From Sipunculus nudus (Eukaryota > Annelida > Sipuncula > Golfingiida > Sipunculidae), in assembly GCA_026874595.1 (NCBI GenBank), contig CM049306.1:2930019-2994018 (forward strand): DNA of 64,000 nucleotides, read 5' to 3'. Position numbers and translations under genes: made by a program. Shown here one piece after another: positions 23,401 through 32,272 of the stretch. A model generated the notes under the pieces. It worked only from the letters and a program-made list of their open reading frames with translations. It was not told the origin of the DNA and did not search any database. Within the stretch, counting starts at the first letter, position 1; each line of letters starts with the position of its first letter.

Positions 23401-26400
23401 TTCACTAGTGTAATAACATATAAAATACAATCTGATGCGTTTTGGGGGATACTGAGTATGAATTGTGTGGTTTTATTTTTGGGAATGACATTTGTTTGGA
23501 AGAATCTCAACGAATCTGGGAAAAATTTCCGCCTGCAACATCAATCACTATTGTATAAAAAATTATTACAATAGTGGTTGCATTTACAATCACTATTGTA
23601 ATAATTATTACAATAGTGACCGTTATTACAATAGTGGTTGCTCGACCAGGTCACTATTATAATAACGTTCACTATCGTAATAAATTTCGATATAGGTATA
23701 ATTAATGATGTAAGAGTGAATTACAAGGTTTGAATACTATAATTCCTCACCATTTTACACTTGAACTCAAATATGAATCAATGGTTGCATTTCAAGATGA
23801 ACAGTGAGGAAAATTATTTCTTCAGTGGTTAGATAAAAGCAGGCGCTACATTTTATTACAATAGTGACTGTTATTACATATTGTAATAATGTTCACTACT
23901 GTAATAAATTTCGTTATTGCTTAATTAATGATGTAAGAGTGGAAAGTTTGGAATTCTACAATTCTGCAGCATTTTAGACTTGAACACATAAATTTAAAAC
24001 AATGGTGGCATTTCAAGATGAACGACGATAGAATTATTTCTTTGGTGGTGAAATAAAGGTGGTCGCTACTTTTTATTACAATAGTGACCGTTATTACAAT
24101 AGTGCTTTCTCGACACGGTCACTGATGTAATAAGGTTCACTAGTGTAATAACATATAAAATACAATCTGATGCGTTTTGGGGGATACTGAGTATGAATTG
24201 TGTGGTTTTATTTTCGGGAATGACATTTGTTTGGAAGAATCTCGACGATTCTGGGAAAAATTATTACAATAATGGTTGCATTTGCAACCACTATTGTAAT
24301 GATTATTACAATAGTGACAGTTATTACAATAGTGGTTGGCAAAAACTGGCCCTTACCAACCACTATTGTAATAATTATTACAATAGTGAACGTTATTACA
24401 ATAGTGGTTGCAACATACCTTCTATTAAATATTCATTTAGGTGCCACTGGATGTCATCTAGTGTAGCAGACATGCACTTAGATATATCCTACAGGGGTCA
24501 CTAATTGTAAAATCGGTATAACACTTGGAGATAAGCTTACACGCATGTATTTTTGTTCATGGCTTAAACAATTAAAAAATATTATGGGACTGCCTAAACG
24601 CGTGCACGGCGTGCACGCCTACATGCACGCAGTTTCGACTGCCTTAGCAAGTGCCTAAACCGCTCGCGGCCTGATTTGCGGACAACAACGTCTGGTCAGA
24701 AAAATAGTTATTTTTGGGGGTGTTTTGTTAATTTGTCTGAGGGAACTTAATATATTTTATGCGGGAATAACATGAATATTTTTTTAACTATAAAAATGAA
24801 GATTACAGCTGTACATCACAAGCATGAAGGTAGCCGCGACGCGGGGAGTAATGGCGACGTAACACTGCATGTTGCAACAGGTTTACTTGGAAAAAAAAGC
24901 ACTTGAGGAGTCCATTTTTAAATTGAATGGCAAAGAGGGCGGACGGAAAGTTAAATATGTAAAAATTATGTATGAAAATGACTATACTTAGAGGCAATGG
25001 CCAGTAAGTATACGCGTTGCAAATATTGTTTTGTAATAACATGCTATGTATTATTTACCCCATTAATAATTTATTACTCACAAAGTTCCATGGCTTTTTA
25101 TTACTTCAACGTAATGTATTCAATACTTGTAAATTAAAAAATGTAAAAACTAAAAGACAAACATTACCATTTTGAAAGCACCTGTTTATAGTTAAAAGCA
25201 ATGGCCCAATTTATATATCTATTAATAGTAGAGTACCTATTTTGACAGGAATATATATATATATATTAATAATAGAATAGTTGCATCAGTTATGTACCGG
25301 AACAATAGGACAGGTACCAGTTTACATGAATTCTTAATTGTCTAAATTTTGAAGTCGGTGCCATTAAATGTTAAATGTGTATGCCAATTTTGACACAAAT
25401 CTTTATAAAAGTTACCCCACATTGTAGTTCCTCACTAACTGAATAAACAGTCTTTGATATATTGATATCAAAGATGTAAAGGTTATTAATTAGCCTGTCA
25501 AAACAATAACTGAAATAATAGCCAATGTAATACAGAGGCTATGATTTACTTAACCAGTCACAGGCAATTAAAATATCAAAGGATCTAATCATTAATTCAT
25601 TATTGCTGTATGTATTTAAAATAAAAGGATTAGTCATATCGCTAAAGTGACCTGCAAAATTACTGAACTGTAAAATGAACTGTAATATATTGCTTAATTA
25701 AAATGTAAAAAAAATATATATAATATTAGCTTAATCTGGGATAGTGATCTTAAATTTTACACTTCATTACTTAATAATAAATTCAAAGTTCATTTCAGAG
25801 AAAGAAGTTCTGAATAGACTTAAAGATACTAGAAACTGGATTATTGAATATTTTATTCTTAAAAACATGTTGAAAAAAATATTTAAATATATTAATACAG
25901 AGGTCGAAAAGAATAAATTGAGCACTAAAAAGGAAATTTCATTATTTACAGGTAATAAAACCGTAAACATTGATAAACAAAAACAACATTTTTTCTATGA
26001 TTTATTGATAAATACACTCAAAATTGAAGAAAACTTTTGACAAAGATTATATAATACCATAGGGTACTATTTATAAAATAAAGGTTGAAAAATTACCATA
26101 CTGAAAAATTGCAGAATTTAATTATAAATTAATAAATAACTTAATCCCATGCAGCGCTAAACAAGCAAAATGGGATAACAATGCAAAGTAACACTGTGAT
26201 TTGTGTGGGGTTATGGATGAGGTTTCCCATATGCTTTTTTTCTGTCAAACAGTAAAGCCGATTTGGTCTGTTATAAATCATGCGTTAAAACTAAGTATAG
26301 GTTGGAAACATTTGATGCTGGGTTACAAAATATCAATTGGGCTAAATAGAAATATTATATTTACTAACAATTATATCAGTATCGTTAAATATGCAATTTT

Positions 26401-27244
26401 TAAGGCACAGATGAACGCAAAGATAAATGCACTGTTGATAAAACATACTGATATTGTAAAATATATTTTGCGTGACTTGTATTTTCATTTGAATATACAG
26501 TCTGTAATTAAGAAAATGTATTTAAAGCCAAACGAAATAAATTTGATGATTGAAAGAATAAACAAAGGTGGTATCGATGATGAAAAAGACTCAATTGAAT
26601 ATTAATCATGAAAATTAATATTTATGCTACTGATATACCACAAAGGGGGGGGGGGGGAATGTTAATACCCACATAAATTATTTAAAAATAATATAAACAT
26701 AAATCATATGTATAAAATAAATAATATAAAGTTCCATCAGTTCCATCAGACAAATTAACAAAACACCCCCACAATACCTTTTTCTGGTCAGACGTTGTTG
26801 TCCGCAAATCAGGTCGCATGCGGTTTAGGCACTTGCTAAGGCAGTTGAAACTGCGTGCATGCAGGCGTGCACGTGTTTTAGACGGTCGGTCTTTTTACCG
26901 AGCGCTACCGAGATTCACACCAGGCATTGCTCTGACCCGTGTGTGGCTACCGTGCGCTGGGACTTTTTACCGAGCGCTACCCTGCCCTTACAAAGGGCAA
27001 TGTTCTTACATACTTGGGACTACCGAGCGCTAGGGACTTTTTACCGAGCGCTATCATCGCTCACATGACAACTAGTTTTATCCGCATTCAGCACAAAACA
27101 TCATATTTAGAATAAAGCATGTTTCTTATAGTTAGTCCAGCAAACTAATTAATTAACGATATCTATACCTTGGATGAGGTTGGATGATTTCTCACCAAAC
27201 CGTGTAACGACTTTTGCATAAATTTCTTTAAATGACGGTTATAT

Positions 27245-27304
<60 letters not shown>

Positions 27305-27420
27305 CGATATACATACATATATATATACATATAAATTGGAGATACATATATAAACACATTTATTCATATATCAGTATATAGATATGAAATAATATATTTA
27401 ATTTATGCTATATATTTACA

Positions 27421-27460
<40 letters not shown>

Positions 27461-30400
27461 AAATATATTTATGTATATATATACGAGAGAGAGGGCGAAT
27501 GGAAGAGACAGTGAAAAAAAAGAGAAAGAAAGAGAGATATATTATATAAAGGAGAGGGAGAGAAAGAAAGAGAGAGAAAGAAGGGAAGAAAGAGAGACAG
27601 TAAGTGAGAGAGAAAGAAAGATAGAGAAAGAAAGGGAGGGAGAGAAGAACCGGAATCAGAGGGAATGTTAAAATACATTATATTCAATGTAAGTAATTTT
27701 TTTTAAGAGGGAATTTTACATTATAAAAATTAATACATGATTTACCGCTTGGTACATAGATTACATTTATAATATTTTTATATAGCATTTTTTATATATA
27801 TATATTTATATATATATGTTTATATATATATATATATATATATAAATAGAGAGAGAGAGAGAGAGAGTAGGAAAGATAACATGAGCGTATATTTATACAT
27901 GGTCTATAAACAAATAAAAATGTAAATGATTGAATATGATGCTTTGTGTTGAATGAGGTTAAAACTAGTTGTCATGTGAGCGATGATAGCGCTCGGTAAA
28001 AAGGCCCCTAGCGCTCAGTAGTCCCAAGTATGTAAGAACATTGCCCTTTGTAAGGGCAGGGTAGCGCTCGGTTAAAAGTCCGAGCGCTCGGTAGCCCCAC
28101 TTAGGTTAGAGCATTGCCTGGTGTGAACCCATGGCAGCGCTCGGTAAAAAGTCCGATCGCACGGTAGCCACACGCGGGTCAGAGCAATGCCTGGTGTGAA
28201 TCCAGGCCAGCGCTCGGTACGCTCGGTAAAAAGACCGACCCGTTTTAGGCAGTCCCAAATATTACTACTGGGCGGGCATTGACACTTTCCAGTCAAGTGT
28301 CAGGCGACAGGAAAGACTGCCGGGCGCACCCGCCCGACGTGGGCACATCCCTGATTCTCTTATAGTTATACTGGTATCTGCCACTGGAAGGATTTACCAA
28401 TACGCAATATCAACTATAGTCCGTTCCACCAACCGTGAAACACTGTTTTTTCGCGATCATTTTTAAAAGAATTGAGACAGAACGAAGATTTTGGTACAGA
28501 GTTAAATGAGAACGCGACCTAATTTTCTGACAGGAAAAATGCCACATACCCGAGATGAATAGTCTGTAATGAACAAAAATCAAAATCCAGGAGGAAACTC
28601 GCAGGCTGTTTACGACATTTTGTACCTGGTCAGCTGACAAGATTCTGCCTCGCACATGCCTGACGTCATAAGCGGTGTTCCATTTTGCAGGAGATAGAAT
28701 ACTGCTGTTTGGCGATGTGAGCTGGTCAAACAATAATAGCAGGTAGCACGTTAAGTACTATTATTAATACATGCATGAAGCCCCTGTTATATCATATGAT
28801 TGTACATGAATGATGAATGGCATCCCTGCTCTCTCCCTTCGATACGCTTTTTCAGAGACAGGATAACAAAAAAACCTGATTCATTTACAACAACATTATA
28901 GTTACTACAATGAGTCGGTATATTCATCACGAAAAAACCATGTAGGCCTATCACCAGAATGTGTTGATAACAGTGACGTACACCATCCAAAAGTGTTATT
29001 TCCATCGCCACCGCCCATTATTTAAATATCGTTGGAGGATTACTATCCTCATGACCTTATCAGTGATTACAAGTAGTGTTAATAGCAATATTAATGGTTA
29101 AAACAGCAAAACTTGTGTACACGTATGTGCCTACAGATTTTCTCCAGGCATGTCCCCGTGCACGACCACCTTTTACAATGTATCACTTGTGGCTCTCGAT
29201 GCAGAGGTCACACAGTCTATTCAATCCAGTGTCAATTTCAAGCTCCGCAGGGGTTAAAATTTTTAATCTGAATATACTTTTAGGCATAACCAAAGGGTCA
29301 GAATAAACATTATATAATTCATGTCTTCCTTCATCCCAACTTGGAAATGGGATCGTCTATATCGCACTTCATGTACGCCCGGAATGGTCAGAAGTTAGGA
29401 GAATATAGCTGTGTTTCCATTCATCCGTAAATCTTGTATGTTTCGTACGCAAAAAATCGGATCCCTCTTTTTAAGATGAACTGTTTCCATATGTACGTTT
29501 TAACGTGCTCCGCATGCGTATCCGCAAAAACAAACAGCATCAAAACGGATTGGTGAGCGATTCATCCGTTTTGCGGATGGCAAAAATGCCTACATTTCCC
29601 AACAGGGCCCCAGTGCTAGTTGTGATGAGACATATTGACCATCAGCATTGATGAAACTATGAAGTGGTTAAGATAAAGCCCGGCATCCTCATTCTATATA
29701 AACAAACGAAACATGATTCACCATATCCTGTTCACCAAGCTTTACTTGGAGAAAAATTAGTAACATTTCCATAATACAATGGGTGAAGATGCGTCAACCC
29801 AATTTTATACATGGTCAAAATGACAGGAAGAGTATTGGCGATGTATAAACAAATGATCGATCCTCATAGGACAATGTTTCAGCTTGGCTAGAACAGTCCA
29901 ATATTTGAAAAAAAAGGGTTTGATACATTGATATATTATAAATGTACCAGTTCTTTTGAATTTTTTATGATAAACAAATCTATAGAGTATTTATGATAAA
30001 ATCACAATTCATTTCGTGAATTCAATACCATGCCTAGTAAACTGGACGGTAGCTTTTCATTTTCTTAATTTGCAATCCTTGCTTTGTTACCCACAGTTAG
30101 TGCTGCCATGGAGCCATGATGCTTACATCACCTCCCATGACAGGGTACCGCCCGCGTGTATTACAAGTTGACAAAATATATTAGCTTATCTTAGAACAGT
30201 ATTCACAGCAGTGCAAAACACTGGTTTAAAGTGGATTTACCTCAGGCTCTGGTAACAATGATGAATAATGTTCTTCAAACACATATGAAACTTGGATAAA
30301 AATAAGCATTATAAATTGCGTCAGTTTTGGATTATTTTGCCATTTAGGCCTATGTCGGGTGAATATAATGACAAGTTGGACAACAGGCTACATGAATGAA

Positions 30401-31262
30401 ACTGCCTGCCTGGCCATGTCCAGGGCTCTGTGTACTATGTTAAAAGACGGGCAGTATACATGCAGTATAAGTACCAAGATATCGGAGCCTAGCTGGGTCT
30501 ACTGAACACGGTGACTGACACCTGCTGACCTCTTCATAACGTGTATTCAGGAAATTTCATGCGACGACCGTGACGTCACAGTTACGTCATTCCATTATGA
30601 CGGCAAAGATTTCACATACAATGCCGTTCAGTTTGGCCAAGTTATAGCCATGCACTCCTTACATAAAGTAAACAACACCTCAGCGTCGTGATGTAAGTTG
30701 TTTTTTATACATTATCACTAACTTCATATAAAATTAGGTCGTTTTCTAGGCATTCCTCGTATCGCTAAGAACACAGATTATATATCAAGGTAGAAAAGAA
30801 AACGTGAAAAAACAGTATTTCACGGTTGGTGGAACGGACTATAAACAATGCCATACAAAAAATTGTTTTTAAAAATATGTTAAATTATACCCAGTTTTGT
30901 ATTTGTTTCTTTGAAGCCTTGCTCCATTGCTTTAAATGATCTTATCCCTCAGACATTAAACTATCTTTCTCAAATTCTGTGCAAGGTGTTGGTTTCCTAA
31001 CAGGTAAGTTGATAATGATATTGTTGGTTATGGCCCACTCTTTCTTTTAATTTACAGTACCCCGGACAGACACAACACAGCAACAGACTAGGGTACAGGT
31101 ATTTCATGGCCGCCATACCTTTGTCAGCTGGGCGATTTTCTTTGACATCTTAAGATGCATGTCGTGTGTAACTTCCGCATCTTTCTGTGTGGGAGGCATG
31201 GCACCATATTTCACATTCGTGTTTTGATAAAAGTTGTGCGAAGTTTTGGTTCCGGACGCCAT
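5213..31262 (-). CDS. FAM184A: FAM184A-like coiled-coil protein gene, 9 exons, C-terminus outside window
   Basis: Span of one spliced gene on the minus strand; the exons are listed separately. Joined in order they give about 766 codons with consistent phases and no internal stop. The predicted protein follows vertebrate FAM184A from its N-terminus: HLKMSKKIAQLTK, then VIYALNTKNDEHEA, an EEEL(Q)QLLAET segment, FESYKHRCE, KLSKAQAFYDKEL, SEQGLGSA, EEKWTDNLR, and an ECIKLRHEL/AATRDSYQ segment. Nearly all of it is charged heptad sequence, so it should form long coiled coils. I see no membrane segment or catalytic motif. The biochemical role of FAM184 proteins is not well established and I assign none. 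About 370 C-terminal residues expected from the vertebrate length are missing and should lie left of position 1. The introns are rich in repeats while the exons look intact. The family call is strong; the A versus B paralogue distinction may not apply in invertebrates. Confidence 0.9.
5426..5713 (-). other. Intron 8
   Basis: AT-rich, bounded by a clear donor and acceptor. It holds loosely repeated 'gtaagtgta...ctggactgg' phrases around 5578-5695 but no feature I recognise. Confidence 0.8.
5714..5864 (-). CDS. FAM184A: FAM184A-like exon 8
   Basis: 151 nt; the first G completes Arg from exon 7, then 50 codons end in phase 0. The acceptor is TTTTAACAG|GAAGGA; the donor is CAGCAG|GTCAGG. It encodes KECIKLRHELTAQKEEDKRA, then EEMAATRDSYQTKINELLQQ, matching the QECSKLREEL...EEDKKSA and AARDSWQKKVEDLLNQ segments of vertebrate FAM184A. 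Confidence 0.9.
5885..6035. repeat. Short imperfect tandem repeat in intron 7
   Basis: Phrases built on TATCTCTAACATGAAATACC and TTGTCAATACATTAATACAT recur about three times with a spacing near 55-60 bp. The rest of the intron (6036-6189) is AT-rich with nothing recognisable. Confidence 0.7.
6190..6311 (-). CDS. FAM184A: FAM184A-like exon 7
   Basis: 122 nt, entering in phase 0 and leaving two bases (AG) of a split Arg codon. The acceptor is CCATTTTCAG|GATGAG and the donor CTTAG|GTTAGT. It encodes DELGKLKATHETKLKEADEE followed by LRHKLSKQARELEEKWTDNL. The ELEEKWTDNLR end matches LEIKWTENLR of vertebrate FAM184A almost residue for residue. Confidence 0.9.
6312..6886 (-). other. Intron 6
   Basis: AT-rich sequence between exons 6 and 7 with clear splice sites at both ends. 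I see no repeat family or other gene in it. Confidence 0.75.
6887..7171 (-). CDS. FAM184A: FAM184A-like exon 6
   Basis: 95 codons, phase 0 at both ends. The acceptor is CAAATAG|GACCTG at 7172/7171 and the donor CTCCAG|GTGGGG at 6887/6886. It contains LVQNSEQGLGSATALVTGLK and ELDSTREDLRHTK, which match the SEQGLGSAEGLIASL and ELDLTKDSLKETK segments of vertebrate FAM184A, a diagnostic block. The 5' end of a Helitron-like element begins about 10 bp upstream of this exon, so its acceptor region is made partly of transposon sequence. Confidence 0.9.
7182..9489 (+). mobile_element. Helitron-like element, copy 1, 3' end lost
   Basis: Begins with ACAAGGGACCCATGGGTCAC and GGCGCTCAGCTGA, the same 5' terminus as the element at 13358. 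The part 7950-9480 matches 16865-18320 over about 1.5 kb, including ATACTGTGATGCATA, GTGTAGCTCATATTGGGTC, the G-rich CACCATCTGGGGG tract and GTGGTTTTGATATTAGGCAG. It stops at a T-run and TATGGAAAA where copy 2 goes on for another 220 bp to its terminus; here a 78-bp array starts instead. Non-coding; no transposase visible. Confidence 0.7.
9490..11037. repeat. 78-bp minisatellite, about 20 copies (intron 5)
   Basis: The unit starts ATGATGTCCTGAAATGTCAT and includes AACAAGGACTCACACAGTA, CCAACCAGGTCCTG and AACAACAAACATTAT. Some units carry a 2-bp insertion (ACAGGCAGTATG for ACACAGTATG). Copies are very similar, so the array is young or homogenised. It starts exactly where the preceding Helitron-like copy is broken off. 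Confidence 0.95.
11038..11333 (-). other. Intron 5, exon-proximal part
   Basis: AT-rich unique sequence between the 78-bp array and the donor of exon 5. No gene or repeat recognised. Confidence 0.6.
11334..11540 (-). CDS. FAM184A: FAM184A-like exon 5
   Basis: 69 codons, phase 0 at both ends. The acceptor is TTTTTTATAG|GCTCTG and the donor AGACAG|GTTTGT. It encodes ALEDMSIEKQMLRDKYEKDI through EMESQLKKSEADLQTLRQ, Arg/Glu/Gln-rich coiled coil. Residue identity to vertebrate FAM184A is low here; the assignment rests on position, phase and composition between two well-matched exons. Confidence 0.83.
11541..12001 (-). other. Intron 4
   Basis: Unique AT-rich sequence with a short TA run near 11937-11954. 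Nothing else recognised. Confidence 0.75.
12002..12183 (-). CDS. FAM184A: FAM184A-like exon 4
   Basis: 182 nt; the first two bases complete the Ala codon begun in exon 3, then 60 codons end in phase 0. The acceptor is TTTTTCATTGCAG|CC and the donor GAGAAG|GTAGCT. It encodes TIGELEASHLQHESQIKDLN, a LSKLQDRL block and QFSQLKTLEK, in line with the IKDLESEKSRVNERLSQLEE region of vertebrate FAM184A. All heptad-rich. Confidence 0.88.
12262..12644. repeat. 24-bp minisatellite, about 16 copies (intron 3)
   Basis: The unit is ATACATACACTG followed by AGATGTGTCACA. About 14 consecutive units are identical; only the leftmost two differ (ATACATAAACTG and AGATGTATCAAG). As 24 is a multiple of 3 and the unit lacks stops in several frames, it creates open frames on both strands, including a 245-codon minus-strand frame that starts in exon 3. 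The latter is intron read-through, not a gene. Confidence 0.97.
12792..12912 (-). CDS. FAM184A: FAM184A-like exon 3
   Basis: 121 nt, entering in phase 0 and leaving one base (G) of a split codon. The acceptor is TTTATTTAG|TTAAGG at 12913/12912 and the donor TCAG|GTGAGC at 12792/12791. It encodes LRDAKTEAAEALQRLREVET followed by ELVTAKERCSQQAADLIKKS, which matches the vertebrate ESELAAARERLQQQASDLV segment. The first 12 exonic bases and the acceptor are the end unit of a 34-bp tandem array that fills the adjacent intron (see findings). Confidence 0.88.
12901..13357. repeat. 34-bp tandem repeat, left part (includes exon 3 acceptor)
   Basis: The unit is AGCATCCCTTAACTAAATAA plus AGATACAAAATCAG, about 13 copies. 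The first unit (12901-12934) consists of the first 12 bases of exon 3, the intron acceptor and 20 bp of intron; the second (12935-12968) is almost identical, and later ones drift (AGCATCTTGTAACTAAATAC, AGCATCCTGTAACT). The array is interrupted at 13357 by a Helitron-like element and resumes at 18548. Confidence 0.92.
13637..14098 (-). pseudogene. Endonuclease/exonuclease/phosphatase-fold remnant of a transposon
   Basis: A 153-codon open stretch with an APE-like nuclease pattern: PIVIMGDFIID at residues 31-41, ESTNDHGNTIDLVFTN at 66-81 and a WSDHKI motif at 94-99. In this superfamily the GDFN aspartate and asparagine and the C-terminal SDH histidine are catalytic. Here the asparagine is replaced by isoleucine, and the N-terminal third of the domain is missing. 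Such domains occur in LINEs and in Helentrons; its position inside the CTAA-ended element favours the second. It is opposite to the element's 5'-3' orientation. Confidence 0.72.
14099..16860 (+). other. Interior of Helitron-like element
   Basis: AT-rich, with no intact frame. It contains poly-G tracts (14208, 14861), a zone with many ACAGGTAA copies (15240-15980), a small GC-rich direct repeat (16490-16555), and at 16680-16730 a weaker copy of the GTGGTTTTGATATTCGGCAG block seen again at 18280, suggesting that two related modules are joined. Confidence 0.55.
18548..18735. repeat. 34-bp tandem repeat, right part
   Basis: About five to six further units of the array at 12901-13357 (AGAGCATCCCATAACTAAAT and similar), in the same orientation, directly after the 3' end of the inserted element. 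Removing the insertion restores the unit with no lost or duplicated bases. Confidence 0.88.
18736..19466 (-). other. Intron 2, part next to exon 2
   Basis: AT-rich unique sequence. No repeat family, RNA gene or coding signal recognised. Confidence 0.65.
19467..20339 (-). CDS. FAM184A: FAM184A-like exon 2 (long coiled-coil exon)
   Basis: 291 codons, phase 0 at both ends. The acceptor is a T-rich stretch ending TTACAG|GTAATT at 20340/20339 and the donor is CACAG|GTAAGT at 19467/19466, a near-consensus site. It begins VIYALNTKNDEHEA, the conserved block next to the N-terminus of FAM184A, and continues with KGQHEEELQQLLAETKAKV, FESYKHRCEA, EEYEQKLSKAQAFYDKEL and a Lys/Glu-rich heptad run to the end. 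This is by far the longest exon and holds about a third of the coding sequence seen here. Confidence 0.92.
20340..21090 (-). other. Intron 1, start
   Basis: Mostly AT-rich unique sequence. At 20698-20800 the phrase CAGGGTTGGCAGTTTTATCC is followed by repeated ATCCA/GGATAA words. It resembles one end of a hAT-type non-autonomous element, but I find no matching partner end nearby, so I do not call it. Confidence 0.5.
21091..22768 (+). mobile_element. Helitron-like cluster with internal tandem modules
   Basis: The 5' end ATAACAAGTGACCCAGGGGT then CATGACGCTCAGCTGACC is a diverged version of the terminus at 13358. Two 3' ends follow, near 22036-22065 and 22731-22766, each with GTGATCCCTATAGCTCAGATG and GAGCTAAA or CAGCTAAA. 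Between them a module beginning TATTCTGGGGGGTACTTCGG occurs at about 21392, 21556, 21851, 22196 and 22530, and another module, CAGGTGGCGCCACCAG, occurs near 22077 and 22410. Non-coding. Probably two non-autonomous copies in tandem sharing one 5' end. Confidence 0.6.
22769..24440. repeat. Cluster of palindromic TTATTACAATAGTG units
   Basis: TTATTACAATAGTG and its reverse complement CACTATTGTAATAA occur many times in opposed pairs near 22845-22925, 23087-23170, 23338-23415, 23565-23690, 23853-23915, 24075-24150 and 24262-24412. Each pair can fold into a long hairpin around a core such as GTTGCTCGACACGGTCAC. The pairs sit in a larger unit of about 245 bp (flanks AATGGTGGCATTTCAAGATG and TTAATGATGTAAGAGTGG), so the block is a tandem array of hairpin units. 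No coding frame. Confidence 0.85.
25744..26605 (+). pseudogene. LINE fragment (3' part of a non-LTR retrotransposon ORF)
   Basis: Two open stretches, 25744-26037 and 26195-26605, separated by stops. The second starts with CDLCGVMDEVSHMLFFC, a Cys-Cys-His-Cys pattern typical of the zinc-binding segment after the reverse transcriptase in LINE-encoded proteins, followed by PIWSVI. A TAA precedes the first Cys in frame, so the element is dead. The first stretch (NFTLHYLIINSKF...RLKDTRNWI) would correspond to the region between the polymerase and the zinc motif. Confidence 0.65.
27230..27880. repeat. AT and GA microsatellites in the foldback centre
   Basis: Pure TA runs at about 27249-27303, 27428-27458 and 27820-27845; a GAGA/GAAAGA purine tract at 27482-27660; and a GA run at 27848-27868. 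They lie between the inverted B arms. Open frames through these tracts are low-complexity artefacts. Confidence 0.93.
28415..30843. mobile_element. TIR DNA transposon, non-autonomous, 2.4 kb
   Basis: The left end TATAGTCCGTTCCACCAACC then GTGAAACACTGTTTTTTC (28415-28452) is inverted at 30806-30843 with very few mismatches. Looser symmetry continues inward (GACCTAATTTT near 28515 and AAAATTAGGTCG near 30731). A TA dinucleotide at each border fits a TA target. The interior has no frame resembling a transposase. It lies in intron 1, about 275 bp from exon 1. Confidence 0.78.
31119..31262 (-). CDS. FAM184A: FAM184A-like exon 1 (start codon exon)
   Basis: 48 codons, phase 0 at its end. ATG is at 31262 in a good initiation context (A at -3, G at +4). 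In the same frame, two consecutive TAA codons lie at 31287-31292, only 24 nt upstream, which fixes the start if the 5' UTR is unspliced there. The last residues, MHLKMSKKIAQLTK, match the conserved N-terminal block of vertebrate FAM184A, while the first 34 residues are unlike it, as expected for a variable head. The donor reads AAG|GTATGG at 31119/31118. Exon 2 continues the match without a gap (K|VIYALNTKND). Intron 1 is about 10.8 kb. Confidence 0.9.
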
Positions 31263-32184
31263 CTTGCTTTGAGCGGAGGCCGTTTCTTATTACCGTGACA
31301 TGGAAAAAGTAGTGCCCATGAATACGTAAATCTGTATTAAAGTGCAGACTAATTTGCAAAATGATATCCTGTATTTGAGTATAAAAGATGTCAGCGCTCT
31401 AATAAGCTTATCAATACAAAACTTTCCTATATCAGCAAGTTCTTAAAACCGGAAGTAAAGAGCGCAGTGATATCAACGACCAAGAAATTTACCAAGTTCC
31501 GACTGTTGCCATGAACATGTAAACAAAAACATTCCGGCCCATGGACGAACACATGTCAAATGTAACAGGCTAAACAACAATACAAAAGTTAACATACAGC
31601 ATCATTCATCAGTTGCCATTTTAGGAAGTACAACATTTTTCCGCAACAAAATTATTGATCTTGTATTACAGTTAAGACGAAACCTTTCTGCTTAATTTAA
31701 GCCTCAAAAGTATTCAACTTTTTATTTGCTGTATGAGTAATTAAAGTGTTATTTATTAATATATAAGATAAGATATCATTTATTTGCCTTCTATTCTAGA
31801 AATATGTTGTTGATTTGCAATTCATTACATAAAAATAAATACATAAAAATAACACGGAACGTATTTTACCATGCATGTAAAAATAAGCATGTGAAAATAA
31901 GCTGAAGATAAAACATTAAATATCTATAGGGTTGTGAGTTACAAATTTTAATCCTGAATGAGATCCTGAGATTTTTTTTAAGGCGAGTAGTTCCGCAGAA
32001 TGTTACATATAAGCGTTTACCTAAAGGTAAAAATCTGAACTCTGAGTGTAGGGGATGTAGTGTGTCGTTCATGACCTTTGATATGAAGGTTATTGATTTG
32101 GTTTCACAAATTTCCTGGTGTGTGGCAAGAGAAGTACTAGTTATTCTACAACTTATCTTCCTGATATTATTTAGCTGTGACTTT
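31263..32184 (-). promoter_or_regulatory. 5' flank of the FAM184A-like gene
   Basis: Sequence immediately upstream of the start codon. Two in-frame TAA codons sit at 31287-31292. I see no clear TATA box or CpG-dense island; a modestly CpG-containing stretch is at 31390-31550. The promoter is placed here by position only, and an untranslated exon further upstream cannot be excluded. Confidence 0.35.
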
Positions 32185-32272
32185 AACTTATCAATATTAA
32201 TATTAATATTAATATGATTATTAATATTAATATGATTACTAATATTAATATTGATAATAATGTATGTATAAT
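32185..32272. repeat. AT-rich palindrome of ATTAAT words
   Basis: TTATCAATATTAATATTAAT at the left is mirrored by ATTAATATTGATAA at the right around a GATTATTAATATTAATATGA centre. It can fold into a hairpin and lies directly outside the element at 32278. Confidence 0.8.

Larger units (their letters stand above)
24577..28264. mobile_element. Composite foldback-like element with 8-bp target duplication
   Basis: The outer ends are TGGGACTGCCTAAA at 24585 and its reverse complement TTTAGGCAGTCCC ending at 28256, flanked by the direct repeat AAATATTA (24577-24584 and 28257-28264). Inside are two inverted pairs. Arm A at 24586-24750 (CGTGCACGCC, CTTAGCAAGTGCCTAAAC, GACAACAACGTCTGGTCAG) is inverted at 26750-26885. 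Arm B at 26886-27085 (multiple TTTTTACCGAGCGCTA) is inverted at 27958-28240. The A interior holds a LINE fragment and the B interior holds microsatellites. An 8-bp duplication would fit hAT or foldback elements. No transposase seen. Confidence 0.72.

Noticed and set aside
27469-27687. Small Ser/Leu-rich or Arg/Glu-rich open frames
   Set aside because: They are produced by the GA microsatellite on its two strands.
28410-28733. 107-codon minus-strand open frame
   Set aside because: It runs through the terminal inverted repeat of a non-autonomous transposon and has no transposase features.
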